64,000 nt of DNA from Rhynchopus euleeides (lineage: Eukaryota; Euglenozoa; Diplonemea; Diplonemida; Diplonemidae). The number at the start of each line of letters is the position of its first letter. The first letter of the stretch is position 1. Under the pieces are notes generated by a model that saw only the letters and a program-made list of their open reading frames with translations, had not been told where the DNA came from and did no database searches. Of the stretch, positions 20,562 through 29,871 are shown piece by piece. The position numbers and the translations under genes are program-made. Where the stretch lies: the NCBI GenBank assembly GCA_963210315.1, contig OY723264.1, positions 124,001 to 188,000 on the forward strand, in the 5' to 3' direction.

Positions 20562-21496
20562 GTCTCGCGCGCGTGTGCGTTTTCCGCCGCTGATACGTAA
20601 CGCATCACACCGTCGACCGTCGCGTGTCTCGAGAGGAGGCGCACCTCCTCCAGTGGAACGTTCTTCCGCGCAAGCTGTGTGAGTGCCCCCCTCCGCAGAG
20701 AGTGTGCCGTGAGCCCCCTCCGTGCCCGCTTGACGGCTTTTACCACGGTCCGGTAGGTGACGTCCGCCGGGAACAGTCTCGTCTCTCCTGCTCTGCGCGC
20801 CCTGCGGAGGCGGTGTCGGAGGATACGGTGTAGGTCCTTCGGCAGGGAGATCCCTGTGATGTGACCCATGTGGAAGGGGTCCGCCTTCGACTGGGTCCAG
20901 CGCACGTATATCGGCTCGCTGCGCTTTTCCGCTGTGACGTCCTTCACATACAAGCGCAGTGCGTCCGAGGCCCTTGCCGCACCCCCCCACATGATGCCGA
21001 GCAGCAGTTTCACGAGGGGACGTGGCTCCTTCGCTAGCGCCTCCCGGATGTTGTGGGCTGTTGCTGGTTCTGCTTGCTTCAGTGGTCGTAGTGCTCCTCC
21101 CCGTTTCAGCGCCCGCCTGTAGTCCGCCACAATTTGTTTTCCGTCGAGGGGGAACGCTGCGAAGCGTCTGAGTGCTGCTGCAAGGTTGTTGAGGTACTGG
21201 AGGGCGGACTGCACTGATAGCCCGTCCTTCCGTTGCTTCGTGACCCACAGCACCGCCCCTTCGTCGTGTGGCAGTGTTCGCCTCTCCGCTTTCATCCACC
21301 CTTCCCGGAACTGCGAGTACCTGTCGTATGTGCGGCGGAGGGCCCCCCAGTATGTGGGTGCGAGGGCTTGGGCCAGGGTGTGTTGCAGTTCCTGGCGAAT
21401 GGTGGTTGCTTCCTCCGGGGTCACGCTCGTCTCGGTCTTGCGGGGGCGTCCTCTTGTTGACGGGGGGGCAGATGGTACTGCCTTCACATACACCAC
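20531..21496 (-). CDS. Tyrosine recombinase of the retroelement (321 residues)
   Basis: The catalytic set of tyrosine recombinases is visible: R175 (GGAARASDALRL), H265 and R268 (TAHSLRRGALTQLA), H291 (LLSRHATVDGV) and Y300 (VMRYVSA). The N-terminal 130 residues are a helical SAM-like core-binding region. It would integrate the circular DNA form at a short core sequence, probably the GCGTTGACGCTTC motif at the element ends. The stop codon falls inside the long open frame of the downstream polymerase. Confidence 0.9.
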   Translation of the reverse strand: MVYVKAVPSAPPSTRGRPRKTETSVTPEEATTIRQELQHTLAQALAPTYWGALRRTYDRYSQFREGWMKAERRTLPHDEGAVLWVTKQRKDGLSVQSALQYLNNLAAALRRFAAFPLDGKQIVADYRRALKRGGALRPLKQAEPATAHNIREALAKEPRPLVKLLLGIMWGGAARASDALRLYVKDVTAEKRSEPIYVRWTQSKADPFHMGHITGISLPKDLHRILRHRLRRARRAGETRLFPADVTYRTVVKAVKRARRGLTAHSLRRGALTQLARKNVPLEEVRLLSRHATVDGVMRYVSAAENAHARETAQVSAKIEW

Positions 21497-21550
21497 CGCG
21501 GCGGGGGGGAGGGTCGTGGCCCGCGGGCGTCCCCTGCTGGTGTCGGGAAG

Positions 21551-22621
21551 TCACTGTCGCTTGCCTTTCCCCCCCCGTCCTTTGTGGTGGCCCTTTCCCG
21601 AGTAGGGCGCGGGGCGGTCCTGCGTGTTACGCTCCTGCAGGAACCGCTCCTGAAACGCGGCCCGCCTCTCCTGTGTGTCGTCCTGCGTGGCCCGCCCCTC
21701 CCGGAGTAGGCGCCCGTGTGTCACCGCATCGTACTTCGCTGGGTCCATAATCTTCGCCTTTGCCAGGTAGAGGCGGGCGCCCGCGCGCCCCTTCAGGAGA
21801 AAGTGCGAGTTCATAACGACGATTGTCTTGTGGAGGGCCTCGGTAAAGCGATCCGGATCATCGTCGTCGCGGATCAGTCCCATTGTCTGAAACAGAGCGT
21901 CGAAGGCCTGGATGAGCTGGTGTTGCCAGTCTGGTGAGCTCGGGGCATCGCTGAGCTCCGCCTGTCGGAAAACCCGGGATACCTCAGCTTTCACCAACCT
22001 GCGTCCGGGGACAGTGGCGATCGACGATCCCCAGGTCGACACGATGTGGGCGGAGAAATCGGCGGGCAGCTCGGCCTCCGTCCGCTGCAGCGCCTTCTGC
22101 AGGGTGGCGATCTGCTTCGCCTGCGTCTCCACGGTCTTCTTCAGCTCCTTCTGTTCCTTCTCCAGCCGGCCTGTCAATTTCAGCAGGTACTCCAGCGAGT
22201 TCGCCACGCGGAGATCGGTGTTCGAGTCGGCGGGGTGGTGTGCGTCCCTGTGCTGGAGGCCCGTGCCACTCTGGCTGTCCGCCTCGCTGTACTCCCCGTC
22301 CTCGCCTAGCTCGCCCGTCGCTGCTGCCAGGTCCGCCGCGGTCTCCTCGTCGACTGCCTGCCGGACCCATGCGCACTCGGGGCACACCCAGCCCCTGTCC
22401 CCTGCGCCCTCGAGCCATTCGGAGACGACGTGCGCCGGGATGTGCTCTCTCAAGCACGTCCTGACCGTGGTCCCACCGCAGTCGTGGCAGCTGAATGCGG
22501 TCCTGGCTGTGTGTGTAGTATTGCACGTTTCGAATATGCACTCGGGGCGACGCTCTGCTGGCTCGTTGTCGGGGTGGGCGGGGTCGGGAACCTTCAGGGT
22601 GTCCCAATCCAGAGTGGCCAT
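21551..22621 (-). CDS. Gag-like protein of the recombinase retroelement (356 residues)
   Basis: Start chosen at MATLDW (22621), after the in-frame 12-residue repeats (RRGTETTPSCVN type) encoded by the 36-bp array, which I treat as leader. Residues about 28-85 form a Cys/His-rich zinc-binding-like module (CNTTHTARTAFSCHDC, then WVCPEC). An acidic stretch and a coiled coil (about 150-180, LEKEQKELKKTVETQ) follow, then a helical domain and a basic Gly/Lys-rich tail (GKGHHKGRGGKGKRQ) suited to binding nucleic acid. The stop is about 55 bp before the recombinase start. Confidence 0.75.
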   Translation of the reverse strand: MATLDWDTLKVPDPAHPDNEPAERRPECIFETCNTTHTARTAFSCHDCGGTTVRTCLREHIPAHVVSEWLEGAGDRGWVCPECAWVRQAVDEETAADLAAATGELGEDGEYSEADSQSGTGLQHRDAHHPADSNTDLRVANSLEYLLKLTGRLEKEQKELKKTVETQAKQIATLQKALQRTEAELPADFSAHIVSTWGSSIATVPGRRLVKAEVSRVFRQAELSDAPSSPDWQHQLIQAFDALFQTMGLIRDDDDPDRFTEALHKTIVVMNSHFLLKGRAGARLYLAKAKIMDPAKYDAVTHGRLLREGRATQDDTQERRAAFQERFLQERNTQDRPAPYSGKGHHKGRGGKGKRQ

Positions 22622-22632
22622 CTTCTCTGTTA

Positions 22633-22888
22633 CGCAGCTCGGCGTAGTTACTGTTCCTCTCCTATTCACGCAGCTCGGCGTAGTTTCTGTTCCTCTCCTA
22701 TTCACGCAGCTCGGCGTAGTTTCTGTTTCTCTCCTATACACGCAGCTCGGCGTAGTTTCTGTTCCTCTCCTATACACGCAGCTCGGCGTACTCCCTCAGC
22801 CCGTTCTGTTCCTCTCCTATACACGCAGCTCGGCGTACTCCCTCAGCCCGTTCTGTTCCTCTCCTATACACGCAGCTCGGCGTACTCT
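22633..22888 (-). repeat. 36/47-bp tandem array in the retroelement leader
   Basis: Units of 36 bp built on cacgcagctcggcgtagtttctgt and then longer 47-bp units lie between the A repeat and gag. In the deleted copy the equivalent array at 18186-18394 has one 47-bp unit fewer. Like the array in the non-LTR element it is a multiple of three and translates to peptide repeats. Confidence 0.9.
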
Positions 22889-22946
22889 GTCCGCTTCTGT
22901 CACTCTTGCTCCCCTCTTGATTCTCTCGCCTGCTTGATAGTTTGAT

Positions 22947-23081
22947 GCGTTGACGCTTCTACACACAAAACCCTGAACTGATCACACCCTGAGCCTGATG
23001 AAGGGTGGGGTTAGTGTATAGAGCACGTTTGGTTGCAGCTGTGGTGGGGCGCTTTCCGCTCACACGAGTGTGCTTAAAAAG
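22947..23081 (-). repeat. A repeat (5' terminal) of the recombinase retroelement
   Basis: Runs from the core gcgttgacgcttctacac to gtgcttaaaaag and is identical in sequence to 18453-18587; a shorter copy is at 17565-17667. It also occurs diverged at 16911-16995. Confidence 0.9.
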
Positions 23082-24536
23082 AAAATAAAGAAGCAGAAAA
23101 AACCCGAAAAGAGGTCGAGGCACCCGCTCCACTCCAGCACCATGGGGCTGAGGTTCACGGATCACACAGGTGAGGATCAGTCCTCTGTGAGGCGCTTATC
23201 CTGAAGACGTACCAGTTCCCCGGTCGGTCTCCAGAAACTCGGGCCGCGTCTGGCGCTGTATCGCCTCGGCGGGGCTGTCGTCCCTTACAGTCTTTTCTGT
23301 ACGAGGTTTTCCACAGGCTGCACACCTGCCCCGCGGCTGTGTGGCAGTCTTCGCGGAGTGCAATGCGAAGGTCTGGCCTGACGTGGAAGAGTACAGCGGG
23401 GTGGGTGGGGTACGGGGGTGCGGTGTGGACGGGTGGAGAGCGGGAGGGGCGTGGAGGTAGAGGTGGGGGGAGAGGGAAAGGGGTGGGAAACATGAAACCT
23501 TGTAAACCTCTCAACGACTCGGTATCATCGCCTTGCACCGAAAGCTGGCCCTACACTGGCACGATATGCAGTCGAGGTGCTGGCATGACGGTTGTCATGT
23601 TGCTGTCATGCGTGTTGTCGATGGGAAACAGATGAAAACCTGATTGCCATGAAAATTCACCTTCACCTTCATTTCATTCTTTTCGTTGCCTTCTCTCTTC
23701 TTGTTCGTGTATGTGTGGGTGGAGCAAGGGGATGTGGTGGGATATGACGGTTCTTATTCGGGGTGGGTGGATGGGAGCGAGGGGAGATTAAGAATGGGGA
23801 ATACAACGATACAGGGGATGGGAATGCAGGGTGGTTGGATCCAACATTACGTGGAATGTGCGCAACAAGTGATTGCGACCCTGCTACCTCCACTCGAGGC
23901 AGCCAGCGGAATTTGAAAAGCAAGAAACTGGAACAAGAACAGCAAGAGGAGGTCACAGCTGCACACACAACTGCAGCGTCATCGCACGGACACCACCACT
24001 CTCCTTTTGCCTGCTTCCCTGCCAGGAAGTGAGTCAAGCAAACAGGATAGGAAAGTGGTCTGTCTGAAGTAGAATGGGGTGAATCTGATGCAACCAACCA
24101 CCACAGGAGGTTAATACTGAGCGGTGTTTGGTTTGCCGTGTCACAACGCTAGAAATCGTTCTCCTTTCACGTAGAAGAGAGAGGAGAAGAGACGAAGGGA
24201 GATACGTCGATCGCGGGAACACCTCCAGGGACATGAAGTGAGGCAATGCACCGTCGATCTTATAGAATCCCCACCTCGAAGAACAATCAACACTCAAAGC
24301 CAAAGGCGAGCAGAAGAGGAGCAGAACGATGCGGTTAGGGAGACAGCCAAACAGACAGTCACCGCATGCATGTGTACGCAGCACCAGGATATGAATCTTG
24401 GTGGAAAGGTCAAGAGAAAGGTCAAGCACACTCGCGACGCCGGAGAGGCAGCGAGCAAGGAAAGGAAGGAAACGAAAGGAGGGAGAAGAAGAAGAAGAAG
24501 AAGGGGGGGAGGAGGGCAGCAGGCACGCCTGCAACC
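23082..24536. other. Intergenic region
   Basis: No gene supported. Contains the second copy of the G-rich dispersed repeat (23386-23492) and a weak copy of the 15.6/16.7 kb repeat family near 23880-23930. A purine-rich stretch (agaagaagaag, 24480-24520) lies just downstream of the stop of the next gene. Confidence 0.5.
23386..23492. repeat. Dispersed G-rich repeat, copy 2
   Basis: Second copy of the block at 16413-16515, in the same orientation. Sequence outside the block shows no similarity. Confidence 0.85.
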
Positions 24537-25416
24537 CTACAAGACGAGGGCGAGGGCGGCCTGCACACAGGCACCCGCAGCAAAGCCACACACGGTGTCC
24601 AACACCGATTCGCCGAGGGCGGTGCATACACCCGCAGCCTCAGCATCCTGGGTGCGCGATTTAGGCACCCCGCAGGCCTGCAGCAGCCTCGACCCGGCCG
24701 CTGTCACCAGCGCCTCCGGCACGAACCGCTGCGGGACCGGTGCCAGAAACACGGCCACGATCTCCTCCCAGCAGCCTCCAGACAACAGGAGATCCACCAC
24801 CGGCAGGTCAGGCAGGCCGCGCTTCTTCAGCGCCCACGACACGACGCGCTGTGCCGACTGTGCTGCCACCCACGGCATCACGCTGGCGGCTGCAGCCCAG
24901 AAGAGCCAGGCGAAGAGCAGCAGCACCTGGTGCAGCAGCAGCAGCATCAGCAGCCACTGCACAATCGTCCGCCCCGCAGACCGAACCAGCACTGCGGACC
25001 TCTGCAGCAGGCCCAGCACCAACATGCCAGCAGCTGCAGTCGTCTGCACCGCGGACAGCACCAGCAGCGCGGACTTCTGCAGAAGCTGCAGGAGCACCAC
25101 GCCAGCAGCTGCGGTCGTCTGCACTGCAGACAGCACCAGCAGCGCGGACGTCTGCAGCAGCCCCAGGACCACCGCCAGAAGCTGCACCACCACGAGGATC
25201 AGGCGGCAGTCGCTGTGCCTCACCACGTCAGGCTCCCCGTATGCCTCGGGGCGCACGTCGTGCCGCTGCCCCACCGCTGCTGCTGCGGACAGAGGGCGGC
25301 CGCACCATGCGCCGGACAGGCGCGACTGCTCCACGACGGAGGCGCGCCTCCGCTGTCTGGCGCCACTCAGTGGCGGCAGCGACGCGACCCACACGGGGGA
25401 CGACGGGCGTCGGCAT
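24537..25416 (-). CDS. Hydrophobic protein with internal transmembrane repeats (start uncertain)
   Basis: The C-terminal 220 residues read as a membrane protein. A unit of about 30 residues (LLVLSAVQTTAAAG with flanking LGLLQ/LQLLQ) recurs three times, followed by a long hydrophobic segment (LLMLLLLHQVLLLFAWLFW) and a mixed soluble end. The frame is open up to 25814 without another Met, but that stretch overlaps the duplicated upstream module at 25558-25661 and a tandem repeat, so it is probably not coding. A Met at 25416 in another frame followed by an intron is one possible start. No family recognised. Confidence 0.5.
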
Positions 25417-25557
25417 CGGATCGAATAGGGGCGGTGGCGGCAGCGGAGGTGCGGGCTGGGTAGAAGAAGGAACCCGTCGTAGGGGTGCGGGTGCAGGTGT
25501 AGGGGGAGGGGCTGCGGGTAGTGTAAAGTGCAGCCTGTCAGGAGGAGGAGGGGGTGT

Positions 25558-25661
25558 GGTGTGGTGCGGCTGTGGTGTTGCACCGAACACGCAAACAGTG
25601 TTGCACCTCGCGCAAGTGTTGGTGCTGGTGGTGGGGAGTGTGGGGTTTGTGGGGTGGGGCG
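25558..25661 (-). promoter_or_regulatory. Duplicated upstream module, copy at 25.6 kb
   Basis: Second copy of the block at 14685-14790, differing by a few bases (gcaccgaacac for gcacggaacac). It lies upstream of the minus-strand gene ending at 24537, as the first copy lies upstream of katG. Confidence 0.4.
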
Positions 25662-25742
25662 CCACCGTCCCGATGACGTCCATGAGGCTTTTCCTCTTCT
25701 GAAATCAGATGACAAGATGGCTATCACCAGCAGCACCTGAAC

Positions 25743-25866
25743 ACGCCCACAGCTCAGGACTTTAAAGAATCTGAATGCCCACAGCTCAGGACTTTCAGGA
25801 ATCTGAATGTCCACAGCTCCAGGTTTTCAAGAATCTGAATGCCCACACCTGTCCTGGTTTTCAGAA
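25743..25866. repeat. Short tandem repeat, about 31-bp units
   Basis: Four imperfect units built on cccacagctcaggact and ttcaagaatctgaatg lie in a row. They are not part of a recognised gene. Confidence 0.85.
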
Positions 25867-27059
25867 CTCCTGCCAACAACAACGCACGGCAGGGGAAGAC
25901 ACGAGGATGCAAGTTTGACAGTCCTGCCTCTGTCGCTCCTCCGTGACGACCGTTCTCAGAACTGGCCCGGGAGGCACCCTCTCCGAAATTTTGGCAAGAA
26001 CATTCAAAACACCGTAGCATCGAAGAACAAGGGCCAGGTCGCATCCCTGTGCCAGTCCCGAAGCGGGACTGCCGGTAACAACCTTGCCTTGCACCTGTCA
26101 ACAAACAATGCAGGGGAATTGTGACTGGGAGACCAAGACTTGAAGTTTTGTGGCTTTCCGCGCACCGGGACCCGACATCGATGCACCCGGCCACAGAAGA
26201 AGGTTCTGCTCCATGTGGATCGATTGGCCCAGGGTGGTCGGAGTGCCAACAACATGTGTCTCTTGTGATTTCCACAGTCACCTGGGGGAGTCGGGGAGAT
26301 GAAATGAAGCGTGAAGACTCGCCAAGGATGAAGACCCGATGGGCACGGTGCCCTGGAGGCTGGAAACCGTCGATCTGACCTGAACTCTGGTGGCTGTGGC
26401 TGCAGACGGGCAGGACGAAGTTGAAGTTGTGCGTGAAATGTCTCCCGTGTGATGCCTGAATAATAGGATTCGTGGCGAACAAGAAGGAAAACACAAGACA
26501 AGGTGTACATTTGCCAAATCAGCTGCTCGAATGATGAGAACACAACAAATATAAAATAACTTGGGGGTCTTAGCTCAGAAGTCCAAATGTCTCGCAAGCG
26601 GTGACACCTGCACACAGTTTGAGCGAGCCCCCATTGAGAACACAAAAAGCCCCGCTAGGCACGGGAAGGGAACAGGGTGAGAACAACGGGTGCTGCTGTG
26701 GGTAGCAAACAAAAGCAAGCAACAGCACAGTCCCTCTTCCCGGTCAGCGCGGTTAGCATGCTTCGACATAGCACGGTTTTGGTCGCATTGAAATAAGACG
26801 AGTTCGAGAGAGAGAGAGAGGGGGGGGTTGGGAGGGTCAGGGTTGGGAGTTCTGTGGGATTGTTCCATTCAAGGAACCAGTTCGGTTGGCCGAGAGCAGG
26901 TCAATAGTGCTGATCGCGGCACCCCCTCCAGTTGTAGCGGCGGCAGCACCTCTCGGGGCCTGCCTGTGTGGCAGGGTACCTCTTGAAAGCGTGAGCCTCA
27001 CTCAGCACACACACACGCGCGTTGTAGGAGTTGTAGAAGCCGTGCACAGCGACACCACA
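25867..27059. other. Intergenic region
   Basis: No gene supported. It includes a (ga)n run at 26807-26820 and a stem-forming segment at 26563-26632 that superficially resembles a tRNA start but lacks a T-arm. Confidence 0.5.
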
Positions 27060-27953
27060 TCAGTTGCTTGGTTTCACCACACTCCACAAACCGAGGACCT
27101 GGCTTCCCCGTGACCACGGGAGCCCTTTGTGCGAAGCATCGTCGTTCGTGTCAAGCCAAAAGCTTCCGTCCCTGCCGTCATCCCAGGTGAGTGCAATGTA
27201 CGGCAACACGGTCTTTTTGATGTCGGTAGAAATCTGACTCGAAACTGGGCCAACGTGCACGGACTGCGCAAGCCATTCGCAGCTGCTCTCACACGTAAAC
27301 TCCAGCATGACCAACTCTGCACCCTGCACACGGGGGCAGTAGGCGATGTGGACGTCGTTGTGCTCGCCGTGATCATCCAACGTAACCTTTCTCGACGTCG
27401 TGGTGTACAGGCACGTGAGCGTCAGACGGCCACTGCTCCCAGCCCCTGACAAGTCGCCGGTCACGACCCTGACCGCATACCCGGATGAGCCAGGCGCAGC
27501 TCCGCGGTGCTGGTATGCCCTCTCCCAAGTCGAGGCTGCAAACACAGACGGAAACCCGTCCCTTGTGCCCGACTCACCGTGCCACAACGAGCGGTACTGC
27601 ATGTTGTTGAGTGACGTTCCTTCACTCGACAGTAAGGTGTGGACCAGCGGGAAGGATGCCGTATCAACACGCTGCACAAACCACGGGTCAGGGTTGTCGG
27701 CGCGATTGGTGAGAATGACAACTTTAGCCACATCTGTCGTGCTGCAGGCTATTTTATATACTCGCCCGACCCATCCTCTGCTGCTTACGGGAGTCGATAC
27801 CAGTTGCCCCTCTTTGTAACATGCACCCAGGAACCCATCGTCCGAGGTAGCACCAGTCAAACCCCCCGTACTGAAGAAGACATCTTGACCCGCTTCGCTG
27901 AAGCTGTTGAGGAGCAGCATCGCCGCACACAGCTGACGCATCAACTGTGGCAT
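27060..27953 (-). CDS. Secreted protein of unknown function (297 residues)
   Basis: Start taken at the Met of MPQLMRQLCAAMLLLN (27953), which begins a signal peptide ending near FSEAG; a Met 14 codons upstream is also in frame. The mature part is beta-rich with six or so cysteines (GACYKEG, ACSTTD, LTCLYTT, IAYCPR, FTCESSCEW) and several Trp, consistent with a disulphide-stabilised extracellular domain. It is a single exon with a clean stop. I do not recognise a family. Confidence 0.75.
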   Translation of the reverse strand: MPQLMRQLCAAMLLLNSFSEAGQDVFFSTGGLTGATSDDGFLGACYKEGQLVSTPVSSRGWVGRVYKIACSTTDVAKVVILTNRADNPDPWFVQRVDTASFPLVHTLLSSEGTSLNNMQYRSLWHGESGTRDGFPSVFAASTWERAYQHRGAAPGSSGYAVRVVTGDLSGAGSSGRLTLTCLYTTTSRKVTLDDHGEHNDVHIAYCPRVQGAELVMLEFTCESSCEWLAQSVHVGPVSSQISTDIKKTVLPYIALTWDDGRDGSFWLDTNDDASHKGLPWSRGSQVLGLWSVVKPSN

Positions 27954-28165
27954 CTTGTGTGGGGACGAAGGCGAAACAAATGAGTGTTCCTGCATGCGTG
28001 TGTGGGGTGTGTGGTGGCCAGGCTGTGCTGCCGAACACGTTCCGTGCCCAAGTGTAAGGGGTCTGGGGGTCAGTTGCTGAACTCAGGCACTTTGGCAGTC
28101 AGACACAGAGCAAGTGTCTGATCAAGACCGGCGGGGAACTTTGCTCACGTTATCTACGCTGGCGT

Positions 28166-29652
28166 CTATTTCTTAACATGCGCAGCGCGAACCACCTTCC
28201 GGGTGTGTACCCCGTTTGTTTTGGCATGATGTTTCGTCGCATGTGTAGTTTGGATATTATTCTGGGGAAAGATGTGCAGAGGAAGTTTGGGGATGACCGG
28301 TTTTTCGCGCGGCCCGTCGGTTGTTGCAGCAGACTTGACATCTGCATGTGAAGGAGAATGTCCCGACAGGGCCGATGCTGCGGAGGGCGATGCAGAGTCA
28401 CCCACCAGTGACGACAGAAGAACCATCTTCGTTGGGTCCAGGCAGGGCGGCGGCGACACGGAGACACGTTTGTCGTGAGAGGAGTTGCTGAAACCACTCA
28501 GGCTCAGCTTGCGGTCCTCTGCAACTTTGCGTTCTTCAGAGGCTTCTGATTTGTTCGACCGCTGGCCCTGTGCAGGAGAAGCAAGCGGTCGTGGCGAGTC
28601 GTGCTCGTTTCTACCATACCTCAGACGTCGCGTTGCGGAGGAAGCGGAGCTTTGCTGGAGATGCAGCCCTGGCGTTTGCCGGAGATGCTGCCACTGACGA
28701 AGGGCTAATTGTCTTCCACAATGTTTGCCTCCGCCCCTCGCTGGTGTGCCGCACCAGTGACACCGTCATGTCCTGCAGGTCGACAACAGGGTGAATGCCG
28801 TCGCCGGTCAGTGCGTGAGTGCATACCTCCCCGGGGTGCGTCACAGAGATGCGCAGAAGGTTCTCTGGCGACACCACAGTCTTCCCGCATGCCTCCACGA
28901 TCACGTCACCCACCCGCACTCCACACGCAGCTGCGGTGCCGTTTGCAAACAGATTCGACACCTTCGCACCCGTAGTCTCGTCTGGCACGACTTCGACACC
29001 AATGCCAGGGACAGTCAGCGGCGGTGTGATGTTTGCTGCTGCTGCCTGTTTCCTGAGGGCGACAAGCTGCTCGTTTGTCTGGCGGTACTTGTCCCGCCAA
29101 ACCTCCGCTGAGCGCTTTTCATCCAGACACACATCCGACGTGCGGTCAACAATCTCGCGGAGGCGTTCGATCTCGCGGGTTGCTGCGTCTTGTTTTTCCC
29201 TGAATTCGTCGAAGTGCCTCCGTAGGAGGGCCAGCGCATTGCTCATGTTGCTTGCCTCACGTGCACGTCTGCCGTCCTCAAGGATTTGGAGGTCTTCTTC
29301 AAGGCCGGCGAGGTCGCGCTCGAGGGTTTGCTGTGGGTTGGGGAAGGGTTCGACAATTCAAAAAGGCAAGGTGGCACAAGCTTGTACGAAGGCAGGAAAA
29401 CCCCGGCACTCTGCACTCGTGCCTCAAGGTGTTGTTGGGGCACACCTTCTCGGCTCTCAGCACGGCAATCTTCCGACGCAGGAGCTGGGCTTCTTCGCTG
29501 TCGTCACGCAACGTCAGCATCTCACAATCTTGCTGTGGTGAAGTGTGGTGATGTGCGTGAGTGAAGGCACGGTGCAAAGGTGATGCACATACGTCACCAT
29601 CATCCGCGCTTGCGACAAGCGCGATGATCTCATCACAGAATGATTTTGTCAT
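28166..29652 (-). CDS. Coiled-coil protein with a PDZ domain (439 residues, 3 exons)
   Basis: Exons at 29652-29446, 29330-28620 and 28567-28166; introns of 115 and 52 bp with GTGTGC..CAG and GTATGG..CAG ends. The exon sum is 1,320 nt, an exact multiple of three. Residues about 45-170 form a coiled coil (LRRKIAVLRAEK, then LERDLAGLEEDLQILED and FREKQDAATREIERLREI). A PDZ domain follows at about 180-275: PGIGVEVVPDETTG, the hydrophobic GVRVGDVIVEACGKTV, and a closing VDLQDMTVSLVR strand. The C-terminal 130 residues are Ser/Pro-rich and basic. It is probably a scaffold, perhaps cytoskeletal or centrosomal; the partner is unknown. It lies 220 bp downstream of the SH2-like gene on the same strand. 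Confidence 0.8.
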
Positions 29653-29871
29653 GGTTGCACTGCACCCTCCACCTCCCTCCCCGCCCACTTCTCCTGTTGG
29701 GTGTTGTCACTGCCGAGACACAGGCACAGCCGCAGAGATCAAAGACCTGGCCAAGCCACCTCACAACCTTCCTCGATCAGAATGACAGCCGTTGTGTAAA
29801 TGTCACCAAAGCAAAGCAAAGATGGAAACAAGGCTAGGGCCGACAGGGCAGGAAAGAATGAAAGAGTGACT

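Larger units (their letters stand above)
18583..23081 (-). mobile_element. Tyrosine-recombinase retrotransposon (DIRS/VIPER-like), full length
   Basis: Gene order on the minus strand is gag (22621-21551), tyrosine recombinase (21496-20531), then RT-RNase H (about 20560-18696). The ends carry split direct repeats: A at 22947-23081 on the 5' side and at 18453-18587 just past the 3' end, and B at 18583-18658 and 17507-17582. A and B overlap in the 18-bp core gcgttgacgcttctacac, which is the likely recombination site. DIRS, PAT and Ngaro elements place the recombinase last. As far as I know, recombinase before RT is the arrangement described for VIPER of trypanosomes. All three frames are intact. 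Confidence 0.85.

Noticed and set aside
18583..23081. Classification as an LTR retrotransposon
   Set aside because: There is a tyrosine recombinase instead of a DDE integrase, no protease, and the ends are split direct repeats rather than LTRs.
26563..26632. tRNA-like stretch (gggggtcttagctcag ... gagccccc)
   Set aside because: Ends pair roughly, but there is no proper D-arm closure, anticodon stem or GTTCGAAT-type T-arm.
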